A stretch of 64,000 nt of DNA from Chiridota heheva (GCA_020152595.1 JAIGNY010004481.1:81001-145000); one strand, 5' to 3'; positions 46,500 through 55,889 are shown, numbered from the stretch's first letter. Notes: generated from the letters alone by a model not told the origin. Numbers and translations: made by a program.

Positions 46500-47469
46500 T
46501 TAGTTTTCGTTTCGTTTTTTTGGTGCTTAAGGCCATCAGCCCTTGTCACATTTACCAGATCGGGAACAAGCCAATAAACTGGTTACTTTGATGTATTACG
46601 TCATCGCATGAGCCTACACATTTGACAAGCCCACACTAAATGTATGGGGTTTCTCATTTTCGTTTTATACCAATTTTTAAAGAAAGGACTTTTCTGTTGA
46701 GATTACGAAACGCAGCTTTCATGTCGATGAAAACAGTATATAGTTTACTTCTCGGTGAGCGAAGAGCTTTAAAGACAACACAGTATAATTTACAAAGCAA
46801 TTATCAATAATTTTACAGTAATTTTTCCGGAAACCAGCTTGTGCTGGTGATAAACTGTCTAGATCTTCTAACTAGGAAGAGAGTCGGTCCCTCAGAAGGA
46901 GAGTAAATAACTTGCCCATGATGCACAGTAAAGTAATGGGCCTATAATTTTTAGGTTAATCATTATCACTTTTTTTGTACACAGGATGAATCAAACCAAC
47001 TCCCCACAAATTCTGAAAAATACTCATTGTGAAACATCTTCGAAATAGACTATGAATAGTTTTAATCACATTTATAGAAACATTTTTTAATATTTCAGGC
47101 GAGATTCCATCAATCCCACAGGCGTTCCCATTTTTTAGGCTTTTAATAACATTAACAACCTCCTCCATATCTATATAATAATTCAAATCATCACATGAAT
47201 TTGAAATATTTCCGTCATCAATATAAGTATCATATATATATTCATCAATTTTATCATCAACGTTAAAAAGTGACTCAAAATAAGTACACCATTCATGATT
47301 TGTGATATTATTTTTGAGATATCTCGTGCCCTTGAAGAAAGACCAGAACTTCTTGAAGACTTTTTATTTTGCTGTTTTAATTATTTGTTTGGTTTTGGTA
47401 TCGAACAAATATTTCTTCTTGGGCCTAATAAAAGCATTATGATTACGTCTCACATCGCAGAATAGTTTT
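46500..47469 (-). pseudogene. L1/Tx1-like LINE: ORF2 linker and reverse transcriptase start
   Basis: Read on the minus strand from 47465 downward: RRNHNAFIRPKKKYLFDTKT, KVFKKFWSFFKGTRYLKNN, HEWCTYFESLFNVDD, then VVNVIKSLKNGNACGIDGIS and PEILKN, GVGLIHPVYKKSDND, and further on PITLLCIMGKLFTLLLRDR and SPAQAGFRKNY. This is the standard order of the linker and first reverse-transcriptase blocks of L1/Tx1-type LINEs. Stops and frameshifts separate the pieces, and the catalytic block was not found before the similarity ends at about 46500-46560. It is a dead 3'-truncated or rearranged copy. Confidence 0.8.
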
Positions 47470-48140
47470 CGATGGTGGGGACTCCACGTATCTCTGTATT
47501 GATGTTGCAGACTCCGCGTATCTCTGTAATGATGGTGGGTACTCAGCGTATCTCTGTATTGATGATAAGGACTCCGCGTATCTTTGTATTGATGGTGGGG
47601 ACTCCGCGTATCTCTGTAATGATGGTGGCTTTTCCGCGTATCTCTGTAATGATGATGGGTTCTCCGCGTATCTCTGTAATGATGGTGGGTTCTCCGCGTA
47701 TCTCTGTATTGATGGTGGGGACTCCGAGTATCTCTGTATTGATAATGGGGACTCCGCGTATCTCTGTATTGATGGTGGGGACTCCGCGTATCTCTGTAAT
47801 GATGGTGGGTTCTCCGCGTATCTCTGTATTGATGGTGGGGACACCGAGTATCTCTGTATTGATGATGGGGACTCCGCGTATCTTTGTATGTATTGATGGT
47901 GGGGACTCCGCGCATCTCTGTAATGATGGTGGGTTCTCCGCGTATCTCTGTAATGATGGTGGGTTCTCCGCGTATCTCTGTATTGATGGTGGGGACTCCG
48001 AGTATCTCTGTATTGATCGTGGGGACTCCGCGTATCTCTGTAATGATGATGGGGACTCCGCGTATCTCTGTATTGATGGTGGGGACTCCGCGTATCTCTG
48101 TATTAATGATGGGGATTCCGCGTATCTCTGTATTTCTTCA
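47470..48140. repeat. 30-bp minisatellite inside a LINE ORF, about 22 copies
   Basis: The unit is TCTCTGTATTGATGGTGGGG followed by ACTCCGCGTA. On the minus strand it reads as ten codons, YRDTRSPHHQ, with variants (YRDTRRTHHH). The array sits exactly between two parts of the LINE ORF2 linker, RSALKKYRDTR on its upstream side and HRKLFCDVRRNHNAF on its downstream side, and begins from the element's own KYRDTR codons. Because the unit is a multiple of three, the LINE frame is kept across most of the array. A 4-bp TGTA insertion near 47888 breaks it. The plus-strand frames are shadows. Confidence 0.9.
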
Positions 48141-48685
48141 AAGCGCTCCGGACTGACTGGTTAAACCTGTTACAATCATAATCAAACCAGTTATTTTGAT
48201 GTGTTTTGGAAAATTTGTTAATAGCACTTACGGTAGAGTCCTTTGTTGTTTACCCATTCACGTCTTCAAACACCTCCAAGAAGTAAAATTGAATGATCAA
48301 TACTGCCTTGTATTATCATGTATGAAGGATACACTAGCACATGCATTATCAGAATTCCAGTTTTTTACGTAAATGTTATAGTTGCAAATACGCCAGTCAA
48401 GTTTACAGATGGAAATCGTGTCCAAACAGTTTTCTCTGACCATTATATCATTAAGAGTATTACTTGGAGTGCTAAATTTAAAAGCAATTGGGAAGTGATC
48501 TGAATTACATATATCAATTATTTGAAAATTCTTGATAGCGTCGTCAATAAGAGATTGCGAGAAAATTACGTAATCAATAACATCACTGCTACTATTCCTG
48601 GAAACAAACGTGAAGTTGCCTGTTTCACTGATCGGGGAATGTCTCCTCTTGAAATTCTAAGAGAAGACAATTTGCATAAATTTCA
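48141..48685 (-). pseudogene. L1/Tx1-like LINE: endonuclease C-terminal part and linker
   Basis: On the minus strand from 48660: FKRRHSPISETGNFTFVSRN, then SSSDVIDYVIFSQSLI, AIKNFQIIDICNSDHFPI, and further STVSAINKFSKTHQNNWFDY, DCNRFNQSVRSALKKYRDTR. The SxxDYV and SDHFPI motifs are the last two blocks of the apurinic-type endonuclease of LINEs; the SDH dyad is intact. The N-terminal half is replaced by the inverted-repeat segment at 48685-49050. It is continuous with the minisatellite and reverse-transcriptase pieces downstream. Confidence 0.8.
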
Positions 48686-49050
48686 TTAAGATCCATGGAG
48701 GCCGCCATTTTAATTATAGTGATATTGCTGAGTCAATGGGGATTTTTAATAAGAACGCGGGAGATATCTTTCAGAGGAAAAACCGTTCAAATGAATATTC
48801 ATTAGACTTGACCGCCGACTTTTCAATTTCATCGTGGACTTCGCGATAAAATAACAAAAGACTTCCGTTGACAGGTCGTTGACCTTTTGAAGAATCCTCT
48901 CGACACATGATTCTGTGTTGGCTTGGTCATCGCTGATACCGTATACATGCATCATAGGTTACATTACACAAATACTACCGTTCTCTTGGTAAAAATCCTA
49001 TTGACATAACGTTATCACAAGTTAAAATGGCGGCCTCCATAGATCTTAAT
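48685..49050. repeat. 29-bp inverted repeats around a 307-bp interior
   Basis: The left arm (48685-48713) reads ATTAAGATCCATGGAGGCCG followed by CCATTTTAA. The right arm (49021-49049 or so) is its reverse complement with one mismatch. Read outward, both arms give ATGGCGGCCTCCAT and codons MAAS(M/I)DLN. The interior carries a minus-strand frame with HVYGISDDQANTESCVERIL, which resembles the RRM part of an L1-type ORF1. This may be an insertion or an inverted rearrangement within the LINE. Confidence 0.7.
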
Positions 49051-49570
49051 AAGTACGAAGCTCCAAATTTTATTGTATTTTCTTATTACACCAAAAGTCC
49101 AGGATTCTCCCTGACTGTTCACAAAACACAATGTACTCTGTCCTTAAACTTGAGAATCTCAACGATGACTGGCCAAGGTCACGACCCGGAAGTCAAACGA
49201 TGGCACAGCTGAATATCAATTTTAGATAGATTCAATGCCCAGGTTGTCCTTCAAAATAGTTTTTACCCTTTTTACAGTATCGTCCTAAGATTCTTTTCGG
49301 TCATCTTCTATGCCATGTCATATTAGATTTTCCCGTCTCGACTGGGAATCATAAGCTTTCACACCTGGCATTAGCTTTAGTTAGTTGGTCCTTTAAGTCA
49401 GTGATGTCCTATGGCAACGAATATTGCTAGTCTTCAACTTGATCAATGCGAGCTTTAAGTATGCTCAAGTCACTGGAGATGTTGTCCACCTTTTGTTTTT
49501 ATTGACTATAGGTTGTTGTTAATTTCTTTCGGTATCAGTCATCTTACTTACTTCTTGTTGTTGTCGTGTT
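49051..49570 (-). pseudogene. L1/Tx1-like LINE: decayed ORF1
   Basis: The minus strand around 49345-49230 reads SRRENLI, stop, HGIEDDRKES, stop, DDTVKRVKTILKDNLGIESI. Then come CHRL and VIVEILKFKD in another frame. This follows the plan of an L1-type ORF1 protein (RREN/L..HGI.E, a coiled region, and an HR.....R.IIV.F block), an RNA-binding chaperone of the element. Several stops make it a pseudogene. Together with the pieces at 46500-48685 it shows one LINE on the minus strand. Confidence 0.65.
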
Positions 49571-50027
49571 GTAGAGTCAGGGTTCAATTCAACATCACCA
49601 GCTCAAAGTAGAAGCACAGACAATGGCATAAATGCCAACGCATTCTTCTTTAGCAAAATACAGCCGACACTATTAAACTGTGTGAGGCTTTTACATGTAG
49701 GCATGGGGCGAGGCTGGTTTAAAATGTTACCCGCGGATTGAACAACTGCTCTGCTCGTCTCCACTGCTCCAGCGATACCCCATTATGATCTTTGAGGTAT
49801 AAACTAATACATTAAAAGTTTTATGGGTGCAAAAATGGATGTTGAAAGCACAAAATTGATCAGAAATACAGAAGACTGTTACAGAGAATATCTATACTGA
49901 AAGCGCCCTTAATGTGTTCTTAGTGTTAGGCTGCAAACGAAAATCCACGAAGTCTGTTGATTTTTGTTCTTATTTAAAAACTTGCATCCATGATCATGAC
50001 ATTCTTAGAATTTGCAAAATGAATTCC
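49571..50027. other. No recognisable gene
   Basis: Upstream flank of the LINE on the minus strand; no exon seen. Confidence 0.35.
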
Positions 50028-50136
50028 TTAACCCTTACTCTACCACGCGGCGATATTATCGCCGTTTTGGGTGCCCCGTCTTTGGCCCCGCCTCCCGAGC
50101 GCATTTTCAAAACAGTGCTGGTAGAGTAAGGGTTAA
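50028..50136. mobile_element. TTAA-type MITE, 109 bp (copy 3a)
   Basis: Perfect inverted ends TTAACCCTTACTCTACCA and TGGTAGAGTAAGGGTTAA enclose GCGGCGATATTATCGCC and GCCCCGCCTCCCGAGCGC. Ends starting CCCTT next to TTAA fit a piggyBac-type non-autonomous element, for which TTAA is the target. It is nearly identical to the copy at 50273. Confidence 0.85.
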
Positions 50137-50272
50137 TCAACCCGCGACATATGCGCCAACCCGAAAACATAGGCAGCATGATCCCGGTGGGCGGCCCAGC
50201 GGGTCCCGAAAGCGAAAGGGGCCCGACTTTTCTGCCTGGAAGACAGAGGACCCTTCAATAATCACGCCTTGA
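50137..50272. repeat. Spacer of the MITE composite, 136 bp
   Basis: TCAACCCGCGACATATGCGC, GCAGCATGATCCCGGTGGGC and GAGGACCCTTCAATAATCAC correspond to the spacers at 16465-16601 and 20130-20269. Because the spacer travels with the MITE pair, it appears to be part of the mobile or tandem unit rather than host DNA. Confidence 0.8.
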
Positions 50273-50381
50273 TTAACCCTTACTCTACCACGCGGCGATA
50301 TTATCGCCGTTTTGGGTGCCCCGTCTTTGGCTCCGCCTCCCGAGCGCATTTTCAAAACAGTGCTGGTAGAGTAAGGGTTAA
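50273..50381. mobile_element. TTAA-type MITE, 109 bp (copy 3b)
   Basis: Same structure and length as the copy at 50028, differing in about one base. TTAA stands at 50273-50276 and 50378-50381. Confidence 0.85.
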
Positions 50382-50629
50382 CCATCCATTCCCTGCATAG
50401 TGTTGAAAAATTACCATTTTAGGAGAAAAATTTAGGGAAATTGGAAACTATTCTGAAAGTCATTTTAATTAAAAACAAACTCTTTATGAAATCCATAAAG
50501 GTAAGTATTTAACAAAGGACTAAATAACAATCAACATATTTTTGGGTATTTTTACCCCAATTTTCAGACTTATTCATAATCAAATGTAGATAGTTTGATT
50601 TAATTAAGTACCCTATGGCAAGCCGTTTT
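50382..50629. other. No recognisable gene
   Basis: AT-rich; the CTATTCTGAAAGTCATTTTA and TTTATGAAATCCATAAAGG text may be a remnant of a fold-back family, but this is not certain. Confidence 0.35.
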
Positions 50630-50935
50630 ACTTTTTATTCAGTATTTAATGATATTAAATAATTCATGATATCATTAAATAATTCATAATATCACAAATT
50701 AGAAGTAGTGATATCATTAAATCTATTACCGGTACTGATATCTTTAATTCAGAAGATTAATGATTTGAAAAATTTAATTCATGATATTAAGAATTCAATT
50801 ATTGATACTATTAATTCAACATATCCTTCATTTGATTTAATTATATCATTAAATCGACATATCGCTAATTTGACATATCGCTTATTCGACATATCATTAA
50901 TTGGGTCCCTAATTTCGATTTATAATTTCGCCGGC
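50630..50935. repeat. GATATC/ATTAAT-rich repeat, block 1
   Basis: ATGATATCATTAAATAATTC recurs with variation. The part 50826-50930 (CGACATATC...AATTTCGATTTA) has a direct copy at 55530-55625. The plus-strand frame at 50708-50971 is a translation of the repeat. Confidence 0.7.
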
Positions 50936-50959
50936 ACAACATACTTACCTGCAACCAAA

Positions 50960-51060
50960 ATAATAAATTAAGCTACAGCTCTCGACCTCACTTAAAACCG
51001 CTGGAAAAATTCTAACCCCGCGCCCTTTGGCCCTTAGACCCTCTTCCTTCCAGTAATTTT
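50960..51060 (+). repeat. Inverted duplicate, left arm
   Basis: AGCTACAGCTCTCGACCTCA, CCGCTGGAAAAATTCT, GCGCCCTTTGGCCC and GACCCTCTTCCTT reappear in reverse complement at 55383-55470. The two arms bracket about 4.3 kb containing the minisatellites, the Tc1 fragment and the helicase-like fragment. Confidence 0.8.
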
Positions 51061-51274
51061 TTAGCGTCCGTAATGACCTCAAGTCTGGAAAGTTTCAAGT
51101 TTGCTTTTATTGTGTTTTACGCCGTTGAGCGTTCTGTCGACGAGAATTATTTGTTTGTGGACTCTTCCGGGAAGGCTTTACTTTTGTGTATGTTTTTTCC
51201 AAGTTTTTAAGTGTATTTCTGCGAGTTAGCAGAATATTACATTTTTACGGTGATTTCTTTGAAACTTATGCTTG

Positions 51275-51530
51275 GTTAGGCCCCGTAACGTTAGGTCCCG
51301 GTAACGTTAAGTCCCCGTAATGTTAGGTCCCCGTAACGTTAGGTCCCCGTAACATTAGGTCCCCGTAACGTTAGGTCCCCGTTACGTAAGGTCCCCGTAA
51401 CGTTAGGTCCCCGTAATGTTAGGTCCCCGCAACGTTAGGTCCCCGTAACGTTAGGTCCCCGTAACGTTAGGTCCCCGTAACGTTAGGTCCCCGTAACGTT
51501 AGATCCCAGTAGCGTTAGGTATAACGTTAG
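51275..51530. repeat. 16-bp minisatellite TAACGTTAGGTCCCCG, about 16 copies
   Basis: Near-perfect head-to-tail copies with a few single-base changes and one GTAAGG variant. The AACGTT core is palindromic. A frame of 16 bp rotates through all reading frames and encodes nothing conserved. Confidence 0.95.
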
Positions 51531-51589
51531 TCCTGCCTAACTCACTGCAGAGTGTCGGTGGATTGTGCAAGTTGTGTTCCGTGCCTACA

Positions 51590-51755
51590 ATCCCAGACAA
51601 AGCAAATGAAAACAAAGATCAACTCAAGCCCCTCCCCTACTCCCCCTCCTCTTCCATCCTCTTATTTCAATGTTGCGCGCAGCGTGCAGAATTCCGAGCC
51701 AACTTTGAGAGGGGAAGCGGGGTTTTGTTTCATTTACTTCTGACGGGGAGTGTCG
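51590..51755 (+). repeat. Direct duplicate, copy 1
   Basis: AATCCCAGACAAAGCAAATG, a CCCCTCCCC run, CAATGTTGCGC, CGCAGCGTGCA, GCCAACTTTGA and CTGACGGGGAGTGT recur in the same order and orientation at 54258-54472, where the copy has extra sequence near its start. The overlapping plus-strand frames at 51552-51850 are shadows. Confidence 0.8.
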
Positions 51756-52244
51756 TTGACACATATGGCTGTCTTATCATAGAAAGTAAATTAGAAAAAA
51801 GGATAACAACAATTTGCCCCCCCCTCCCTTTAAAGAAAAATGTTTTTTAAGAGAGGGGACGGCACAAGAAAACGAGGCGGGCAAGGTTAGCGGTGAGGTT
51901 TATACGTAAGGAATGATATCAGGCAGTAGCAGGATTACTGTGAAAAGGATTTACATAAAAATAATCTCAAATAAAAAACCAATGAAGGGGAAATCGCTTC
52001 AGTTAAAGGAAATAATAAAAAGGAAGTTGGGCAGTGCAACATTTCAACTTCAAAGTAACGCGCATCAATTTTTTTTACAAAAGAGATTAACGGATTGCTG
52101 TGGTTGGGTGGTGGGAGGGAAGAGAGAGGGAGCGGGGGGGGGGGGAATATCTTTTTCATTGTATGGAAGGTTGAGTTGAGTTGTTCACTTCAATATATTT
52201 GCTATACAACGGAGCTGTTGAGCGTTTTTAAAAATTTATTTAAA
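51756..52244. other. No recognisable gene
   Basis: Contains a run of G (52134-52145); opposite-strand frames at 51913-52179 have no domain. Confidence 0.35.
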
Positions 52245-52685
52245 ATGGTGCAGCGGAGACGAATTTCGGTGGAGACGAGGGTATACGTCCGGTTCTAAAG
52301 GACAGAAAACTGTGTGTGAGGTGGCAGAAATCTGCTCAATTTCTCCAGCAAGTTTACTTCGGATTCTTCGCGAACCAATAGGAAGCAGCAGTTTCAAACA
52401 GAGCGTTAGAAAAACAGGGACGCCCCCAAAAGTGATTGATTGCCAAAAGCGGCTTTGCTGCGAGCCGTCCAACATGTGCGAAACGTTAATGCCAACTTTA
52501 CCATAAGAGAAATAATGACAGAATGCGGTATAAACATGTGAGAAATCGACATCCGAGCTGTACAAAGCTTTTTCAATAGCAGGGGCTACTTTTATTTACA
52601 AGCCAGGAAAAGGGTGAATTGAGTAAGAATGATTTAAAAAAGCGCCTCCAATTTGCCCAAAAATTAAAACCTTAATGGGAAGAAG
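52245..52685 (+). pseudogene. Tc1/mariner-family transposase, N-terminal half
   Basis: The plus strand carries a helix-turn-helix region, CEVAEICSISPASLLRILRE, then RKTGTPPKVIDCQKR. After a frameshift comes NANFTIREIMTECGI, FNSRGYFYLQAR, and after another KGELSKNDLKKRLQFAQKLK. This is the DNA-binding half of a Tc1-like transposase, with the second HTH (FTIREI) and the K...D.kkRl.FAk motif that precedes the catalytic domain. The DDE catalytic half is missing. A stop and at least two frameshifts make it dead. The opposite-strand frame at 52236-52565 is a shadow. Confidence 0.75.
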
Positions 52686-52939
52686 GTGCAGAAGTTGACG
52701 GAATATATCTTTACCTTTATAATTACCATTTTCACTCCCATTTCTCTCGAACATTTCACAGAGAGAATAATTGTTATTGTTCACATGATTTTTACAATAA
52801 AAGCATGAATTATTATTTGTGGGAATTTAACAGGTGATCAAAGTCGATTTGGTGGGCAAAGTCCATTTGGGGCAATGGTAAAGATAAACCTATAAGTTTT
52901 AAAAGATTTGAAGTCATATGACTTCTTTCTTTGTAATTG
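52686..52939. other. No recognisable gene
   Basis: Short AT-rich interval between the Tc1 fragment and the minisatellite. Confidence 0.4.
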
Positions 52940-53386
52940 ACGGTAAACATTGTGCCGACTGCATGGTAAACATTGTGCAGACTGCATGGTAAACATTGTG
53001 CTGACTGCATGGTAAACATTGTGCAGACTGCATGGTAAACATTGTGCAGACTGCACGGTAAACATTGTGCAGACTGCATGGTAAACATTGTGCAGACTGC
53101 ATGGTAAACATTGTGCAGACTGCATGGTAAACATTGTGCTGACTGCACGGTAAACATTGTGCAGACTGCACGGTAAACATTGTGCTGACTGCACGGTAAA
53201 CATTGTGCAGACTGCACGGTAAACATTGTGCAGACTGCATGGTAAACATTGTGCTGACTGCACGGTAAACATTGTGCAGACTGCATGGTAAACATTGTGC
53301 AGACTGCATGGTAAACATTGTGCTGACTGCATGGTAAACATTGTGCTGACTGCACGGTAAACATTGTGCAGACTGCACGGTAAACA
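52940..53386. repeat. 23-bp minisatellite, about 19 copies
   Basis: The unit is GGTAAACATTGTGCAGACTG plus CAT or CAC; a GCTGACTG variant alternates. Because 23 is not a multiple of three, every minus-strand frame cycles through the same 23-residue peptide (CTMFTMQSAQCLPCSLHNVY and so on). This explains three long overlapping frames. It is not a CRISPR array: units are contiguous, with no spacers. Confidence 0.95.
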
Positions 53387-53559
53387 AAAAGGTAAAGATA
53401 AAGACATGTGTGTATGGAATTCCTTAACAATAGGTCGCGAGCAGTTGGTGAATGAAAGAAATCAGAGATAATAAATGTTTCTTATACTATTCAATCTTGA
53501 TTAATTCCTTTATTCTTGAGTAGGAATGTTTTCTAAAAGGAGTTTGGCAAAAAATGGAC
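53387..53559. other. No recognisable gene
   Basis: Short unassigned interval. Confidence 0.4.
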
Positions 53560-54060
53560 ATAGGGGCGGGGGAAACTGTCCATGAATAGGAATTGGACTT
53601 TGCACAATGAATTGTCTCTATCTTACAGCCATCATTTCTGTTTCATCTTTGTCAATGTAGCCGGCCTTAACAAAGACCAGAGCATGTTTGGTTGTGGCGA
53701 AGACTGGTGTGTCCCCACTGCCAAAATCAGATCCTTGGCAAAATGAGTTTTAGGGGCGGGAAAATTAACTAAGCCCCCTTACAATAACAGCAACTTGAAA
53801 AGATCGTGCCATGGGATGAGCTGGTGGCTCCACCGAAAGTCATTTAAGAATATGACTTCTGCCCCACCCACGCAAACAAATGTATTTGTCGCTGGGTTTG
53901 AAAAAACATAAATAGCTGTCAGGGGCACTGCACAAGAGAAATGTTTTGCCACAATTGGCTGGGCCCGTCAAAAGAATATTACGGTTTGTTCCACGCCCCA
54001 TATCTAATAATTCATACACCGCCTGACAAAAACCACCTCCTGACAAATTTCAAACCCCCG
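53560..54060 (-). pseudogene. P-loop helicase-like fragment (superfamily 3-like)
   Basis: On the minus strand a frame of 68 codons (54046-53840) contains NILLTGPANCGKTFLL, a Walker A site. After a frame change, EVIFLNDFRW with an adjacent IPWH follows, resembling a Walker B site. Further pieces (FPAPKTHFAKD, ETEMMAV, IPIHGQFPPP) follow with frame changes and stops to about 53560. I recall this combination from uncharacterised invertebrate proteins. The short spacing between the Walker sites suggests a superfamily 3-like helicase of mobile-element or viral ancestry, but that is inference. Part of the region between the two sites is missing, and stops break the rest. It is a relic, not a working gene. 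Confidence 0.6.
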
Positions 54061-54257
54061 TTATTAGAAGCGTAACATCCCTCCTATTTTGTGAAAATAC
54101 ATTTCGGCCAGAAATACCCCTACCCGCTCCACCCTTAAAAACAAAATCGCCCAATATCCATTTTAAAGCATGAAAATTTCCACGCTAAATTTGATTTTCA
54201 CATACCTGCCTTTCTTCACGTCTATCTTGTACCCATTTGGTACAGGCGTTTTGACAA
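54061..54257. other. No recognisable gene
   Basis: Possibly the upstream part of the helicase-like fragment on the minus strand, but too decayed to read. Confidence 0.3.
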
Positions 54258-54472
54258 TCCCTGACAAAACAAATGAAACAAAATAGCATCATCTGCAGCA
54301 ATGTTTCAAAAACCTAAGATAACCTCAAGCTCCCCCTCCCCCCCTCCCCCACCTTTTTCTTTCTTCCAATGTTGCGCCAATTTGTGCCTAATCGCAGCGT
54401 GCATGATTCCAAGCCAACGTTGAAAGGACGAGCGGAGTTTTGTTTTATTTACTCTTGACGGGGAGTGTAGCC
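54258..54472 (+). repeat. Direct duplicate, copy 2
   Basis: Counterpart of 51590-51755; the same landmarks in the same order, ending in TTGACGGGGAGTGTAGC. It leads straight into the degenerate tandem repeat at 54473. Confidence 0.8.
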
Positions 54473-54975
54473 TAGCTCAACGGACTAGCTTAGCGCTGTG
54501 GAAAAGGAAGAATTGTGTCCTCACATGTCGGGCTTAGCTCAACTGACTAGCCATGGCAGTGGAACTGAAGTTGAATTTGAGCATTAAAATTGAAGTGAAG
54601 TGTCCTCTGTCGCTTTACTTCAACTGACTAGCCATGACACTTGGAATTTGAAATGAAAAAAAGAAAAGTCATTGGAACTTAGAATTGAAGTGAATCTTTG
54701 GTGTCCTTTGTCGGTTTATCCCATCTGCTTAGCCACGACAGTGGAAAATGAAATGATGTTGTGTCGTGCCTTCTGGTCATAACTCAACTGACTGACCATA
54801 ACAGTGGAAATTAAAGTTGAACTTGAAATTAATAAGTTGATTTAAAACTTGTGAAGTGAAACTAAAAGTTGTTTCCTCTATCGGTCTTAGCTTAACTGAC
54901 TAGCCACGACTGCGGGAAAAGAAATAATTTTGTGTTGATGTCCACTGGTTTTACTTCAACTGAATACCCATTGCA
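54473..54975. repeat. Degenerate tandem repeat, ~80-bp unit
   Basis: About six to seven units share CTTAGCTCAACTGACTAGCC followed by ATGACAGTGGAA (with variation) and TGAAGTTGAATTTGA- or GTGTCCTCTGTCG-type text. There is no coding capacity. Confidence 0.75.
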
Positions 54976-55379
54976 ATGGGTTATCAATGGGAAAATGGTC
55001 GAGTGATCCATTCTGATTTAATTCAGCTACACCTGCTACTGAGGGATTCTTCTAGCTTTACGGAGCATGATACATATTGCAATGATGGTGGCATGCAATG
55101 ATAATTGAATCCTTTTCTAAATGAAGAATCTTTATGAGGTAGGCTTTGTCAGGGTCTTCGGTTTTTTCCGGCTGTAACCCAGATTTTCAAAGTACTTGCT
55201 ATGGTGATTTTTAATTACATGTACCTGTAGTTAATAATGCTAGTCATTCTATTCTCAATCCTACATAATAAAGGCTGCGGCAATATACTCTTCCCCAAGC
55301 ACTAACATACTTACCTGCTAGATTCTTGCCCATTGGAGCTTACTGTTTCCACGGGAGTATTTTTTCTTGCCGCCTCAAT
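54976..55379. other. No recognisable gene
   Basis: No exon seen. ACATACTTACCTGCTAG at 55307 resembles ACATACTTACCTGCAAC at 50939, another shared piece of the duplicated region. Confidence 0.4.
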
Positions 55380-55475
55380 TTACTGAAAGGAAGAGGGTCT
55401 AGGGGCCAAAGGGCGCGGAGATAAGAATTTTTCCAGCGGTTTTTCGTGAGGTCGTGAGCTGTAGCCTATTGTAGC
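55380..55475 (-). repeat. Inverted duplicate, right arm
   Basis: AAGGAAGAGGGTC, GGGCCAAAGGGCGC, AGAATTTTTCCAGCGG and TGAGGTCGTGAGCTGTAGC are the reverse complement of 50960-51060. Confidence 0.8.
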
Positions 55476-55499
55476 ATGTAAGAATGTTAGTGCTAAGAG

Positions 55500-55680
55500 A
55501 ATAATATTGTAAGGGAAATATGAATCATTCATTCGACATATCCTTAGTTCGATTTAATGATATCATTAAATCGACATCGCTAATTCGACATATCATTAAT
55601 TGCGCTCCTAATTTCGATTTAATGATATCATTAATTCACTTTTGGGGGTGCAATTAATGATTGTCGAATTAGTGATTGCG
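55500..55680 (+). repeat. GATATC/ATTAAT-rich repeat, direct copy of 50826-50930
   Basis: CGACATATCCTTAGTTCGAT, ATGATATCATTAAATCGACA and TAATTTCGATTTAATGATAT match block 1 in the same orientation, although the neighbouring arm is inverted. Confidence 0.7.
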
Positions 55681-55889
55681 AATATGCTTCGATGGCAAGC
55701 CATTTTACTTTTTATTCAGTATGTCCCCTGTATGTTTTTGGCTGGACAAGGTCCTCCTGACCATGTTTACTAAGTTATTTATCTTATTGATATTATTATT
55801 TGACGACATGTTTTGCGAAGCACACAAATCGCATGTGCTGTATTTGGCGTGTTGTGAATGAATACCTAAATTAGGGTGCAATTATGATA

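Noticed and set aside
47472-48164. Plus-strand frame of 230 codons (RISVLMVGTP repeats)
   Set aside because: Shadow of the minisatellite that is in phase with LINE ORF2 on the minus strand.
52813-53430. Minus-strand frames of 157-205 codons; also considered as a CRISPR array
   Set aside because: A contiguous 23-bp minisatellite with no spacers in a eukaryotic genome; the frames are cyclic copies of one peptide.
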